Of a stretch of 64,000 bases of DNA, positions 1 through 12,819 are shown in pieces (the stretch's first letter is position 1; each line of letters starts with the position of its first letter). Source of the DNA: Cavia porcellus (lineage: Eukaryota; Chordata; Mammalia; Rodentia; Caviidae); assembly GCF_034190915.1 (NCBI RefSeq), contig NW_026947547.1, positions 124,001-188,000 on the forward strand, given 5' to 3'. The position numbers and the translations under genes are program-made. Under the pieces are notes generated by a model. It did no database searches. It was not told the DNA's origin and saw only the letters and a program-made list of their open reading frames with translations.

Positions 1-3000
1 GTTTAGGGTTGGGTTAGGGTTAGGCTTAGGGTTAGGGTTAGGTTTAGTTTTGGTTAGGGTTCGGTAGGGATAGGGTTAGGGTTAGGGTTACGGTTAGGTT
101 TAGATTAGGGCTCGGGTTAGGCTTAGGGTTAGGGTTAGGGTTGGGATTAGAGTTAAGGTTGGTTTGGGTTTAGGTTAGGGTTAGGTTTATGGTCAGCATT
201 AGGTTTAGGTGTTAGGGTTAGGGTTAGTGTTTGGGTTAGGGTTAGGTATAGGGTTGGGTTCGGTTTCGGGTTAGAGTTAGGTTTAGGGTTGGGTTAGGTT
301 TGGAATTAGGGTTGGGTTAGGGTTAGGGTTAGGGTTAGGTTTAGATTAGGGTTCAGGTTAGTCTTAGGTTTAGGGTTATGGTTGGGATTAGAGTTAAGGT
401 TGGTTTTGGTTAGGGTTAGGGTTAGGTTAATGGTCATCATTAGGTTGAGGTTTTAGGGTTATTGTTAGTGTTTGGGTTACGGTTAGGTATAGGATTGGGT
501 TCGGTTTCGAGTTAGGGTTAGGTTTACGGTTGGTTTAGGTTTAGAATTAAGGTTGGGTTAGGGTTAGGGTTATGGTTAGAGTTAAGGTTAGGGTTAACGT
601 TTGGGTTAGGGTCAGATTAGGGTTAGGCTTAGAGTTATTGTTAGGGTTACGTTTAGTGTTGGATTAGGTGTAAGTTTAGAGTTAGTGTTACGGTTATGGT
701 TAGGGTTAGTTTAAGGTTAGGGTTAGAGCTGAGGTTAGGCTTTGGGTGGGGTAAGGTTAGTGTTAGGGTGAGGGCTAGGTTAGTGTTAGGCTTATGGTTT
801 GAGGGTTAGGGTTAGTGTTGGAGGTTTAGGGTAAAATTTAGGGTTAGGGCTCAGGTTAGGTGTAGCGTTCGGTTTAGGGTTAGGGTTAGGTTAGGTTTAG
901 GTTTAGGGTTAGGGCTAGGGTTAGGATTAGTGTTGGGTTAGAGTTAGGGTTAGGGTTAGCCTTGGGGTTACTGTTAGAGTGAGGGTGAGGGTTAGGTTAG
1001 GGTTAGGATTGGGTTAGAGTTAGGGTGAGAATTAGGGTTAGGGTTAGGTTGAGAATCAGGTTAAGGTTCAGGGTTAGGGCTAGCGTTAGAGTTAGGGTTA
1101 GGTTTAGGTTTAGGGTTAGGGTTGTGTTAGGGTTAGGTTTAGAGTTAGGGTTAGGGTTAGGTTTCGGCCTAGGATTAATATTATTGGGTTATGTTTATGG
1201 TTAGGGATAGGGTTATTTTTGGCTTAGCCTTAGGTTTAGGGTTAGGGTTGTGTTAGTGTTAGGGATAGGGTTAGTGTTAGGGTTTGGTTAGGGTTAGGGT
1301 TATGGTTAGGGTTAGCGTAAGGGTTAGGGTTAGGGTTAGTGTGAGGTTTTATTTTTGGTTTTGGGTTAGGGTTAGGGTTAGGGTTAGGGTTATGTTTTGG
1401 ATTAGGGTTGGGTTAGGGTTAGTATTAGGGTTCTTGTTGGGTTAGTTTTAGTGTTACGGCTAGGGTTAGGGATACGTTTGGGTTAGGATTTGGGTTAGTT
1501 TAGGGTTAGGGTTAGGGCTAAGGATAGGCGTAGGGTTAGAGTTAGTGTTAGGTTTAGGGTTTCATTAGTGTTAGTGTTATGGTTCGGGTTATGGTTAGGG
1601 TTGGGTTTAGGGTTAGGGTTGTGATTGTGGTTGGCGATAGGTTTACGGCAAGGTTTAGGGATAGGGTTAGGGTTAGGGTACGGTTTAGATTTGGTGAGGG
1701 TTGGTTAGGGTAAGTGTTAGGCTTAGGTTTATGGGTAGGGTAAGGTTAGTGTTAGGGTTAGGGTTAGGCTTGGGTTAGGGTTAGTGTTAGGGTTACAATT
1801 AGGGTTAGGGTTAGGGTTAGATTTACGTTTAGGGTTAGGGTTTTGTTTCAGGTTAGGGTTAGGGTTAGGCTTTTGGTTCGGTTTAAGTTTAGTGATAATT
1901 TAGGGTTGGTTTCACTTGGTTAGGGTTAGGGTTATGCTTAGGTTTAGGCTTAGGTTTAGGGTTAGTGTTAGATTTAGGGTTAGCTCTAGTGTCAAGGTTG
2001 TGTTACGGTTAGGGTTAGGGTTAGGGTTAGGTTTAGGCTTATGGTAATGTGAGGGTAGCGTTAGGGCTCGGGTACTCTTATCTTTAGTGTTATGGTTATG
2101 GTTAGGGTTAGGGTTCGTGTTGGGTTCGGTTTAGGGATAGGGTTAGGGTTGGGTTAGGGTTGCTGTTGGGGTTGTGGTTCTGGTTGGCGTTGGGGTTGTT
2201 TTTGGGTTTAAGGTTAGGGTTAGGTTTCGGGTTAGGGTTAGGTTAGGGTTAGGGTTAGGTATAGCGTGAGGGTTGGGTTAGTTTTAGGGTTAGGGATAGG
2301 TTTAAGGTTGGGTTAGGGTAGGGTTTGCCGTTTTGTTTCGGTTTAGGGTTGGCGTTTGGGTTTGTGTTAGTGTAAGTGCAAGGGTTAGGGTTAGGGTTAT
2401 GGTTAGGTTTGGTTAGGATTGGTTAGGCTTAGAGTTAGGGTTAGGGTTAGCATTAGGCTTAGGGTTAGTGTTAGGCTTAGGGTTAGGCTTACAGTTTGGG
2501 TTAGTGTTAGGGTTAGGGTTGCGTTAGAGTAAGTGTTAGGGTTAGGTTTAGGGTTCGAGTTAGGGTTAGGATTAGTGGTTAGGGTTAGGGTTGGGTTAGG
2601 GTTAGGTTTAGGGTCAGGGTTAGCGTTTGGCTTGGGGCTAGGGTTAGGATTAGAGATAGGATTAGGTTTCGTGTTAGTGTTAGGGTTACGGTTAGGTTAG
2701 GTTTTATTGTTTGGGTTAGGGATAGGGTTAGGCTTTGGGTTAGGGTCAGGGTTAAGTTTAGGCTTAGCGTTGGTTTAGGGTTAGGTTCAGGGTTAGGGTT
2801 AGTGTTAGGGTTAGGGTTAGGGGTTAGGGTTAGGGTTAGGGTTAGGGTTGTGTTAGGCTTAACCTTAGGGTTAGGGTGAGGTTTAGTGATTGTTAGGGTT
2901 ACGGTTACATTCAGGTTTAGGTTAGGGTTAGGGTTAGGTTGAGGGTTAGGAATAGGTTTAGGTTTAGAGTTTGGGTTAAGGTAGGAATAGAGTTAAGGTT

Positions 3001-6000
3001 GGGTTGGGTTAGGGATAAGGTCAAGTTTATGGTTAGCCTTAGGTTTAGGTGTTAGGGTTAGTGTTAGGGTTTGCGTTAGGGTTAGGTATAGGGTTGGGTT
3101 ATGTTTAGGGTTAGGGTTAGGCTTAGCATAAGCGTTAGTTTTAGGTTTAGGGTTAGAGTTAGGGTGAGGGTTTATTGTTGGGGTTGGGTTAGTGTTAGTG
3201 TTAGGGTTAGGGTTAGGTGTTAAGTTTAGAGTTCGGGTTAGGGTTAGGTTTAGGGTTAGGTTTAGGTTTAGTGTTGGTTAGGGTTCGTTAGGAATAGGGT
3301 TAGGGTTAGGGTTACAGTTAGGTTTACTTAGGGTTCAGGTTAGGCTTAGGGTTAGGGTTATGTTTGGGATTAGAGTTAAGGTTGGTTTGGGTTAGGGTTA
3401 GGGTTAGGTTTATGGTCATCATTAGGTTTAGGTGTTAGGGTTAGGGTTCTTGTTTGGGTTAGGGTTAGGTATAGGTTTGGGTTCGGTTTCGGGTTAGGGT
3501 TAGGTTTAGGGTTGGGTTAGGTTTAGAATTAAGGTTAGGTTAGGGTTAGAGTTAGGGTTAGCATTAACATTTACGTTAGAGTTAGATTAGGGTTAGGATT
3601 TGAGTTAGGGTTAGGGTTACGTTTAGTTTTGGAATAGGTTTAAGTTTAGAGTTAGTGTTACGGTTATGGTTAGGGTTAGTTTAAGGTTAGGGTTAGAGTT
3701 GGGGTTAGGTTTAGAGTTAGGGTTAGGGTTACGTTTAGTGTTCGGTTAGGTGTTGGCTTAGAGTTAGTGTTAGGGTTAGGGTTAGTTTAAGGTTATGGTT
3801 AGAGTTTGGGTTAGGCTTGAGTGGGCGTAAGGGTTAAGGTTAGGGTTAGGGCTAGGGTTAGGGTTTGAGGGTTAGGGTTAGTGTTGGAGGCTTAGGGTAA
3901 AATTTAGGGTTAGGGCCTGTGTTATGTGTAGCTTTGGTTTAGGGTTAGGGTTAGGTTACGTTCAGGTTTAGGGTTAGGGTTAGTGTTAGGATTAGTGTTG
4001 GGTTAGAGTTAGGGTTAAGGTTAGGTTTACGGTTAGGATTAGGGTTCTGGGTTATGCTTATGGATAGGGTTAAGGTTAGTTTTGGATTAGGGTTAGGGTT
4101 AGCCTTGGGGTTAGTGTTAGGTTGAGGGTGAGGTTTAGGTTAGGGTAAGGATTGGTTTAGAGTTAGGGTGAGGATTAGGGTTAGGGTTAGGGTGAGGATC
4201 AGGGTCAGAGTCAGGGTTAGGGCTAGTGTTAGAGTTAGGGTTAGGTTTAGGTTTAGGGTTAGGGTTGTGTTAGTGTTAGGGATAGAGTTAGTGTTAGGGT
4301 TGGGTTAGCGTTAGGGTTAGAGTTAGTGTTAGTGTGATTGGATTATGGTTAGGGTTATGGTTAGGTTTATGGTTGGGTTTGTGTTAGGGTTAGGGTTAGG
4401 GTTAGGGTTAGGTTTATGTTTTGGTTTAGGGTTGTGTTAGGGTTAGGATTAGGGTTTGGGTTGGGTTATTGTTAGGTTTAGGGCTAGGGTTAGGGTTACG
4501 TTTGGGTTAGCTTTTGGGTTAGGTTAGGTTTAGGGTTAGGGTTAAGGTTAGGGGTAGGGTTAGAGTTAGTGTTAGGGTTAGTGTTAGGGTTAGCGTTTGG
4601 TTAGGGTTATGGTCAGGGTTAGGGTTAGTGTTAGGGTTAGGGTTAGGGGTTAGGGTTAGGGTTAGGGTTAGGGTTGGGTTAGGGTTAACATTAGGGTTAG
4701 GGTTAGGTTTAGTGATGGTTAGGGTTGGTTAGGTTTAGGGTTAGCATAAGGCTTAGGGTTAGGGTAAGGCTTAGGGTTAGGGTTGCGGTTTGTGTTAGTG
4801 TTAGGGTTAGGGTTGGTTTAGGGTAAGTGTTAGAGTTAGGGTTAGGGTTCGAGTTAGGGTTAGGTTTAGGGGTTAGGGATAGGGTTAGTGTTAGGGTTAG
4901 GGTTGGGTTAGGGTTAGGGTTAGGGTCAGGGATAGATTTACGTTTAGGGTTAGGTTTGGGTTTCAGTTTATGGTTAGGGTTAGGTCAGGGTTAGCATTAG
5001 GCTTACATCTAGGGTTAGGATTAGAGATAGGATTAGGTTTAGTGTTAGTGTTAGGGTTAGGGTTGGGTTAGGTTTTATTGTTTGGGTTTGGGTTAGGGTT
5101 AGATTAGGGTTAGGCTTAGAGATAGGGTTAGGGTTATGTTTAGTGTTCGGTTAGGTGTTGGCTTAGAGTTAGTGTTAGGGTTAGGGTTAGTTTAAGGTTA
5201 GGGTTAGAGTTGGGGTTAGGCTTGAGTGGGTGTAAGGGTTAGACTTAGGGTTAGGGCTAGGGTTAGTGTTTGAGGGTTAGGGTTAGTGTTGGAGGTTTAG
5301 GGTAAAATTTAGGGTTAGGGCTCAGGTTAGGTGTGTCATTGGTTTAGGCTTAGGGTTAGGTTAGGTTTAGGTTTAGGGTTAAGTCTAGGGTTAAGATTAG
5401 TTTTGGGTTAGAGTTAGGGTTAGGGTTAGGTTTACGGTTAGGATCAGGGTTAGGGGTTGTGCTTATGGATAGGGTTAATGTTAGTTTTGGATTAGGGTTA
5501 TGGTTAGCCTTGGGTTTAACTTTAGAGTGAGGGTGAGGGTTAGGTTAGGTTTAGGATTGGTTTAGAGTTTGGGTGAGGATTAGGGTTAGGGTTAGGCTGA
5601 GGATCAGGTTAAGAGTCAGGGTTAGGGTTAGGGATAGGGTTAGGGTTAGGGTTAGGGTTAGGGTTAGGGTTGGGTTAGGGTTAGGCTTAGGGTTAGGATT
5701 AGGTTTAGTGTTGGTTAGGGTTCGTTAGGGATAGAGTTAGTGTTAGGGTTACAGTTAGGTTTAGATTAGGGTTCGGGTTAGCTTAGGGTTAGGCTTATGT
5801 TTGGGATTAGAGTTAAGTTTGGTTTGGGTTAGGGTTAGGGTTAGGTTTATGGTCAGCATTAGGTTTAGGTGTTAGGGTTAGTGTTAGTGTTTGGGTTAGG
5901 ATTAGGTATAGGGTTGGGTTTGGTTTCGGGTTAGAGTTAGGTTTAGGGTTGGGTTAGTTTTAGAGTTAGGGTTGGGTTAGGGTTAGGGTTAACGTTTGGG

Positions 6001-8041
6001 TTAGGGTTAGATTAGGGTTAGGCTTAGAGTTAGGGTTTGGGTTACGTTTAATGTTGGATTAGGTGTAAGTTTAGAGTTAGTGTTACGGTTATGGTTAGGG
6101 TTAGTTTAAGGTTAGGGTTAGAGTTGGGGTTAGGCTTTGGGTGGGCGTAAGGGTTAGGGTTAGGTTTCGGGCTAGGGTTAGGGTTAGGCTTAGGGTTTGA
6201 GGGTTAGGGTTAGTGTGGATGTTTAGGGTAAAATTTAGGGTCATGGCTCAGGTTAGGTGCAGCGTTCGGTTTAGGGTTAGGGTTAGGTTAGATTTAGGTT
6301 TAAGGTTAAGCCTAGGGTTAGGATTAGTGTTGGGTTAGAGTTAGGGTTAGGGTTAGCCTTGGGGTTAGTGTTATTGTGAGAGTGAGTGTTAGGTTAGGGT
6401 TAAGATTGGGTTAGAGTTAGGGTGAGTATTAGGGTTAGGGTTAGGGTGAGAATCAGGGTCAAGTTGAGGGTTAGGGCTAGCGTTACTGTTAGGGTTAGGT
6501 TTAGGTTTAGGGTTAGGGTTGTGTTAGGGTTAGGTTTAGTGTTAGGGTTAGGGTTAGGGTTCGGGCTAGGATTAATATTATTGGGTTATGGTTATGGTTA
6601 GGTTAGGGTTACGTTTGGCTTAGGGTTAGGTTTATGGTTAGGGTTGTGTTAGTGTTAGGGATAGGGTTAGTGTTAGGGTTTGGTTAGGGTTAGTGTTATG
6701 GTTAGGCTTAGCCTAATGGTTAGGGTTAGGGTTAGTGTGAGGTTTTATGGTGGGGTTTGGGTTAGGGTTAGGGTTAGGGTTAGGGTTATGTTTTGGGTTA
6801 GGTTGGGTTACGGTTAGTATTAGGGTTCGGGTTGGGTTAGTGTTAGAGTTAGGGCTACGTTTGGGATAGGTTTTGGGTTAGGTTAAGGTTAGGGTTAAGG
6901 TTAGGAGTAGGGTTAGTGTTAGTGTTAGTGTTAGGGTTTCATTAGTGTTAGTGTTATGGTTCGGGTTATGGTTAGGGTTGGGGTTGGGGTTAGGGTTGTG
7001 GTTGTGGTTGGTTATAGGTTTAGGGCAAGGTTTAGGGTTAGGGTTAGGGTTCGATTTAGATTTGTTTAGGGTTGGTTAGGGTAAGTGTTAGGCTTAGGTT
7101 TATGGGTAGGGTAGGGTTAGTATTACGGTTAGGGTAAGGTTTGTTTTAGGGTTAGTGTTAGGGTTACAGTTAGGGTTAGGGTTAGGGTTAGGGTTCGGTT
7201 TAGATTTGTTTAGGCTTGGTTAGGGTAAGTGTTCGGCTTAGGTTTATGGGTAGGGTAGAGTTAGTATTACGGTTAGGGTTAGGGTTGGATTAGGTTTAGC
7301 ATTAGGGTTACAGTTAGGGTTAGGGTTAGGGTTAGATTTACGTTTAGGGTTAGGGTTGGGATTCAGGTTAGGGTTAGGGTTAGGCTTTTGGTTAGGTTTA
7401 AGTTTAGGGTTAATTTAGGGTTGGTTTCGGTTGGTTAGGGTTAGGGTTAGGCTTAGGCTTAGGCTTAGGTTTAGGGTTAGAGTTCGATTTAGGGTTAGGT
7501 TTAGTGTCAGGGTTGTGTTACGATTAGGGTTAGGGTTAGGGTTAGGTTTAGACTTATGGTAGGGTAAGGGTAGTGTTAGTGTTAGGGTACTGTTAACGTT
7601 AGGCTTATGGTTATGGTTAGGGTTAGGGTTCGTGTTGGGTTAAGGTTAGGGTTAGGGTTTGGGTTGGGTTAGGGTTGCTTTTGGGGTTGTGGTTCAGGTT
7701 GGGGTTGGGGTTGGGTTTGGGTTTAAGGTTAGGGTTAGGTTTAGGGTTAGGTTTAGGGTTAGGGTACGGTTAGGGTTAGGGATAGGTTTAGGGTTGGGTT
7801 AGTGTTAGGGTTAGGGATAGGTTTAGGGTTGGGTTAGGGTAGGGTTTGTGGTTGTGTTTCGGTTTGGGGTTGGCATTAGGGTTTGGGTTAGGGTAAGTGC
7901 TAGGGTTAGGGTTAGGGTTAGGCTTAGGTTTGGTTAGGGTTGGTTAGGCTTAGTGTTAGGGTTAGGGTTAGCATTAGGCTTAGGGTTAGGGTTAGGCTTA
8001 GTGTTAGGGTTACCGTGTGGGTTATTGTTAGGGATAGGGTT

Positions 8042-8072
<31 letters not shown>

Positions 8073-11000
8073 GGTTAGAGTTAGGGTTAGGATTAGGGGT
8101 TAGGGTTAGGGTTAGGATTGGGTTAGGGTTACGGTTTGGGTCAGGGTTAGTGTTAGGCTTAGGGCTAGTGTTAGGATTAGAGATAGGATTAGGTTTAGTG
8201 TTAGTGTTAGGGTTAGGGTTGGGTTAGGATTTATTGTTTATGTTAGGGATAGGGTTAGACTTTGGGTTAGGGTCAGGGTTAGGGTTAGTGTTAGCGTTGG
8301 GTTAGGGTTAGGGTTAGGGTTAGGTTTAGGGTTAGGGATACTATTAGGGGTAGGGTGATGTTAAATATTAGAGGTACTGTTAGGGTTGTGTTTGGGTTAT
8401 GGTTATGGTTATGGTTAGGGTTAGGGTTAGGGTTAGGCTTTGGCTTAGGGTATGGGTCAGGGTTAGGGTTAGGGTTAGTGTCTGGTTATGGTTAGAGTTT
8501 AGGTTTAGGATTAGGGTTTAGGGTTGCGTTAGGGTTAGGCTTAGGGTTATGGTTAGGTTTAGTTTCGGTTAGGGTTCGTTAGTGATAGGGTTAGGGTTAG
8601 TGTTACGGTTAGGTTTAGATTTGGGTTCGGGTTAGTATTAGGGTTAGTGTTAGGGTTGGGATTAGTGTTAAGGTTGGTTGGGTTAAGGTTAGGGTTAGGT
8701 TTATGGTCAGCATTAGGTTTAGATGTTAGGGTTAGTGTTAGTGTTTTTGGTTAGGGTTAGGTATAGGGTTGGGTTCGGTTTCGAGTTAGAGTTAGGTTTA
8801 GGGTTGGGTTAGGTTTAGAATTAGGGTTGGGGTAGGGTTGGGTTAGGGTTAGGGTTAGGGTTAGTGTTAGGGTTAGTGTTATTGGGTTATGGTTAGGATT
8901 ATGGTTACGTTTATGTTTGGGTTTGGGTTAGGGTTAGGGTTAGGATTAGGGTTATGTTTTGGGTTAGGGTTGGGTTAGTGTTAGTATTAGGGTTCGAGTT
9001 GGGTTAGTGTTAGGGTTAGGGCTAGGTTTAGGGTTACGTTTGGGTTAGGTTTTGGGTTAGGTTATGGTTAGGGTTAGGGTTAAGGTTAGGGATAGGGTTA
9101 GAGTTAGTGTTAGGGTTAGGGTTTCATTAGTGTTAGTGTTATTGTTCGGGTTATGGTTAGGTTTGGAGTTGGGGTTAGGGTTGTGTTTGTGGTTGGCGAT
9201 AGGTTTACGGCAAGGTTTAGGGATAGGGTTAGGGTTAGGGTACGGTTTATATTTGGTTAGGGTTGGTTAGGGTAATTGTTAGTCTTAGGTTTATGGGTAG
9301 GGTAGCGTTAGTGTTAGGGTTAGGGTTAGGGTTGGGTTAGGGTTAGTGTTAGGGTTATAGTTAGGGTTAGGGTTAGGGTTAGATTTACGTTTAGGGTTAG
9401 GGTTGGTTTTCAGGTTAGGGTTAGGGTTAGGCTGTTGGTTAGATTTAAGTTGGGGTTTAATTTAGGGTTGATTTTGGGTTGTTAGGGTTAGGGATAGGCT
9501 TAGGCTTAGGCTTAGGTTTAGATTTAGGGTTACATTTAGAGTTAGGTTTAGTGTCAGGGTTGTGTTACGGTTAGGGTTAGGGTTAGTGTTAGGGTTAGGT
9601 TTAGGTCTATCGTAGGGTAAGGGTAGCGTTAGGGTTAGGGTACTCTTATCGTTAGGGTTCTGGTTATGGTTAGTGTTAGGGTTCGTGTTTGGTTAGGTTT
9701 AGGGTTAGGGTTAGGGTTGGGTTAGGGTTGCTGTTGGGGTTGTGGTTCAGGTTAGGGTTGGGGTTGGGTTTGGGTTTAAGGTTAGTGTTAGGTTTAGTGT
9801 TAGGGTTAGGTTTAGGGTAGGTTTAGGGTTAGGGATAGGGTTAGGGTTGGGTTAGTGTTAGGGTTACGGATAGGTTTAGTGTTAGGTTAGTGGAGGTTTT
9901 GCGGTTGTGTTTCCGTTTGGGGTTGGCGTTGGGGTTTGGGTTAGGATAAGTGCTAGGGTTAGGGTTAGGGTTAGGGTTAGGTTTGGTTAGGGTTGGTTAG
10001 GCTTAGTGTTAGGGTTAGGGTTAGCATTAGGCTTAGGGTTAGGGTAAGGCTTTGGGTTAGGGTTACCGTTTAGGTTAGTGTTAGTGTTAGGGTTGTGTTA
10101 GGGTAAGTGTTAGGGTTAGGGTTAGGCTTCGAGTTAGGGTTAGGATTAGGGGTTAGGTTTAGGGTTAGGGTTAGGGTTAGGGTTGGGTTAGGCTTAGGGT
10201 TAGGGTCAGGGTTAGCGTTAGGCTTAGAGCTAGGGTTAGGATTAGAGATAGGATTAGGTTTAGTGTTAGTGTTAGGGTTGGGTTAGGTTTTATTGTTTGG
10301 GTTAGAGTTAGGGTTAGGCTTTGCGTTAGGGTTAGGGTTAGCTTTAGGGTTAGTGTTGGGTTAGAGTTAGGGTCAGGGTTAGGGTTAGGGTTAGTGTTGC
10401 GTTAGGGTTAGGGTCATGGTTAGGGTTAGTGTCCGGGTTAGTGTTAGGGTTTAGGGTTAGGGTTAGGGTTAGGGTTGTGTTAGGGTTAGCCTTAAGGTTA
10501 GGGTTAGGTTTAGTGATGGTTAGGGTTGGTTAGGGGTAGGCTTAAAGTTAGGGTTACGGTTACATTTAGGTTTAGGTTAGGGTTAGGGTTAGGTTGAGGG
10601 TTAGGTTTAGGTTTAGGTTTAGGGTTAGAGTTTGGGTTAGGGTAGGAATCGAGTTAAGGTTGGGTTGGGTTAGCGATAGGGTTAAGTTTATGGTTAGCAT
10701 TAGGTTTAGGTGTTAGGTTTAGTGTTAGAGTTTGGGTTAGGGTTAGGTATAGGGTTTGGTTAGGTTTAGGGTTAGGGTTAGGCTTAACATAAGGGTTAGG
10801 TTTAGGTTTAGGGTTAGAGTTAGTGTTAGGGTTTAGGGTTGGGGTTAGGTTTAGGGTTAGTGTTAGGGTTAGGGTTAGGTGTTAGGTTTAGAGTTAGGGT
10901 TAGGGTTGAGTTAGGGTTAGGCTTTGGGTTAGGGTAAGGTTTAGTGTTGGTTAGGGTTCGTTAGGGATAGGGTTATGGTTAGGGTTACAGTTAGGTTTAG

Positions 11001-11991
11001 AATAGGTTTCAGGTTAGGCTTAGGGTTAGGGTTATGTTTGGGATTAGAGTTAAGGTTGGTTCGGGTTAGGGTTAGGGTTAGGTTTATGGTCATCATTAGG
11101 TTTAGGTGTTAGGGTTAGGGTTAGTCTTTGGGTTAGGGTAAGGTATAGGGTTGGGTTTGGTTTCGGGTTAGGGTTAGATTTAGGGTTGGGTTAGGTTTAG
11201 AATTAAGGTTGGGTTAGGTTTAGGGTTAGGGTTAGCGTTAAGTTTAAGGTTAACGTTTGGGTTAGGGTTAGATTAGGGTTAGGCTTAGAGTTAGGGTTAG
11301 GGTTACGTTTAGTGTTGGATTTGGTATAAGTTTAGATTTATTGCTACGGTTATGGTTAGGGTTAGTTTAAGGTTAGGGTTAGAGTTGGGGTTAGGCTTTC
11401 GGTGGGGGTAAGGGTTAGGGTTAGGGTTAGGGCTAGGGTTAGGGTTAGGCTTATGGTTTGAGGTTTAGGGTTATTGTTGGAGGTTTAGTGTAAAATTTAG
11501 GGTTAGTGCTCAGGTTAGGTGTAGCATTCGGTTTAGGGTTAGGGTTAGGTTAGGTTTAGGTTTAGGGTTAGGGCTAAGGTTAGGATTAGTGTTGGGTTAG
11601 AGTTAGGGTTAGTGTTAGCCTTGGGGTCAGTGTTAGTGTGAGGGTGAGGGTTAGGTTAGGGTTAGGATTGGGTTAGAGTTAGGGTGAGAATTAGGGTTAG
11701 GGTTAGGGTGAGAATCAGGGTCAGGTTCAGGGTTAGGGCTAGCGTTAGAATTAGGGTTAGGTTTAGGTTTAGGGTTAGGTTTGTGTTAGGGTTACGTTTA
11801 GAGTTAGGGTTAGGGTTAGTGTTTGTTCTAGTATTAATATTATTGGGTTATGGTTATGGTTAGGGTTACGGTTACGTTTGGCTTAGGGTTAGGTTTAGGG
11901 TTAGTGTTGTGTTAGTATTAGGGATAGGGTTAGTGTTAGGTTTTGGTTAGTGTTAGGGTTATGGTTAGGCTTAGCGTAAGGGTTAGGGTTA
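1..11991 (+). repeat. Degenerate TTAGGG satellite, left block
   Basis: The whole stretch is imperfect TTAGGG hexamers on the plus strand. Variants such as TTAGTG, TTAGGC, TTAGAG, TTACGG, TTTGGG and GTTGGG are interleaved, and perfect runs reach only about seven units (for example near 5640-5675). No inversion to CCCTAA is seen. Long variant phrases return every few kilobases: an AT-rich phrase containing AATATTATTGGG near 1180, 6565 and 11835, a GTAAAATTTAG phrase near 830, 3895, 5305, 6230 and 11490, and a TGTGGTTGTGG/GGCGATAGG phrase near 1630, 7000 and 9190. So the array is built from multi-kilobase higher-order units rather than simple hexamer slippage. This is interstitial or heterochromatic satellite, not a functional telomere end. 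It resembles what I recall of the kangaroo-rat HS-alpha satellite. No gene is seen. Confidence 0.93.
11986..11991. repeat. Possible left target-site duplication (GGGTTA)
   Basis: The six bases before the left LTR are GGGTTA, identical to the six bases after the right LTR (16817-16822). Flank comparison excludes a perfect 4- or 5-bp duplication. Six is plausible for class II elements, but any 6-bp window in this hexameric target matches by default, so the evidence is weak. Confidence 0.5.
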
Positions 11992-12407
11992 TGTCGGTGT
12001 CGCTCCCGGCCGGCAGGAAGAACACACGACAAATTCTGACGGTGTGCAACCTTGTCTTTATTTGTCTCCGCGTGGGCTGCGCGAGGCCTCTGCTCTGGCA
12101 CCAGTCCTTTCTCACCCGTGGACTTCCTCTCTCTCTTCTCGCAGGGAGTGTCACATACATATATATATGTACTCATCATCCAATAGGGCAACAGCAAGCA
12201 ATGCAAGCTGATTGGTCATCGTCATTGGTTGCTAGGTAGACCAATCTATTGCGTGGGCTGTTTAAGTCGCCAGGGCAATCGGGGGCAGGAAGCAGGTGCC
12301 AATTTGGCTCACTCAATGGGAGGGGTAATTTAGCTCAGGCTTTGCCATTTCCTACAGGCCGCATGACCGCCGAGCATGGTGAACTAGCCCTGGTTCGGCT
12401 CCCAACA
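11992..12407 (-). repeat. 3' LTR of the provirus
   Basis: This 416-bp repeat is nearly identical to 16400-16816. It is the 3' LTR because env and the polypurine tract precede it on the minus strand. On that strand it begins TGTTGGGAG and ends CCGACA. It holds an ATATATAT TATA-like stretch (about 12158-12168), CCAAT boxes (complement ATTGG at 12211-12215 and 12224-12228) and an AATAAA polyadenylation signal (12057-12062). Counted by eye it differs from the other LTR by about 15 substitutions and one 1-bp indel, near 3.6-3.8 percent. Confidence 0.94.
12057..12062 (-). terminator. AATAAA polyadenylation signal in the 3' LTR
   Basis: The plus strand reads TTTATT, which is AATAAA on the provirus strand. 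It lies downstream of the TATA-like element and about 65 bp before the end of the LTR, the usual place for the R-region poly(A) signal. The same signal is present in the 5' LTR at 16465-16470. Confidence 0.75.
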
Positions 12408-12418
12408 TCTCCCCCTAT
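12408..12418 (-). promoter_or_regulatory. Polypurine tract (plus-strand primer)
   Basis: Immediately upstream of the 3' LTR on the minus strand lies the purine run ATAGGGGGAGA, preceded by an A-rich stretch. Retroviruses use such a tract to prime plus-strand DNA synthesis, and its contact with the LTR edge confirms the LTR boundary and the orientation. Confidence 0.85.
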
Positions 12419-12819
12419 TTTATTTATTTTGAATGAATGTATGCATCGCAGCCCGCCCTGGATTGAGTGCAGAGGCTTATGCCCTGTGTTGAGGCCCACC
12501 GTAGGCCCTTGGCTTGGACCCTGGTCGGCCGTCCCTGGGTCCGCCAAGGCCTTGAGACCCTCGTCCTTTTTTCAGGGCCAGGAGTGAACTGGACGGAACC
12601 TGGATGCACATAGGCATGCACTCATGCCCCTCCGTGTGATCCCCTCGGAGAGACATCTAGATCTGGGCAGATTCTAGTAATCCAGCGGCTTTCGTGCAGT
12701 ATGGGGTAGGGCCTGGCTTAGGTTGAGTCGTGCTGGGGAGGCACGCTCTTACCCGTCATTGACTCACCTACCCTGCTGTGTGGTGTCAATAGGGAAGGAG
12801 TGCGGAAGACCCGCCACAT
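12419..12819 (-). other. Provirus 3' untranslated region, no gene seen
   Basis: About 400 bp between the env stop and the polypurine tract. Short open frames exist on both strands, but none has a recognisable retroviral or host motif. It is unique, GC-rich, non-satellite sequence. An accessory gene cannot be excluded, but nothing supports one. Confidence 0.6.

Noticed and set aside
9064..9270. Open frame of Val-Arg then Leu-Gly dipeptides, with similar ones at 18036, 19888, 22907, 24285-24941, 30139-32032, 33402-34014 and throughout 35452-63395
   Set aside because: TTAGGG read in two of three frames gives Leu-Gly or Arg-Val with no stop. Single-base variants switch frames, so such low-complexity frames arise automatically.
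1..11991. CRISPR-like array of repeats and spacers
   Set aside because: Repeats are 6-bp variants with no constant repeat alternating with unique spacers; the context is vertebrate satellite.
12249..12587. Plus-strand frames over the provirus (also 12723-12953, 14441-14887, 15393-15829, 16110-16619)
   Set aside because: They lie antisense to LTR, env, integrase or gag and have no recognisable motifs. Some span LTR boundaries or the SINE.
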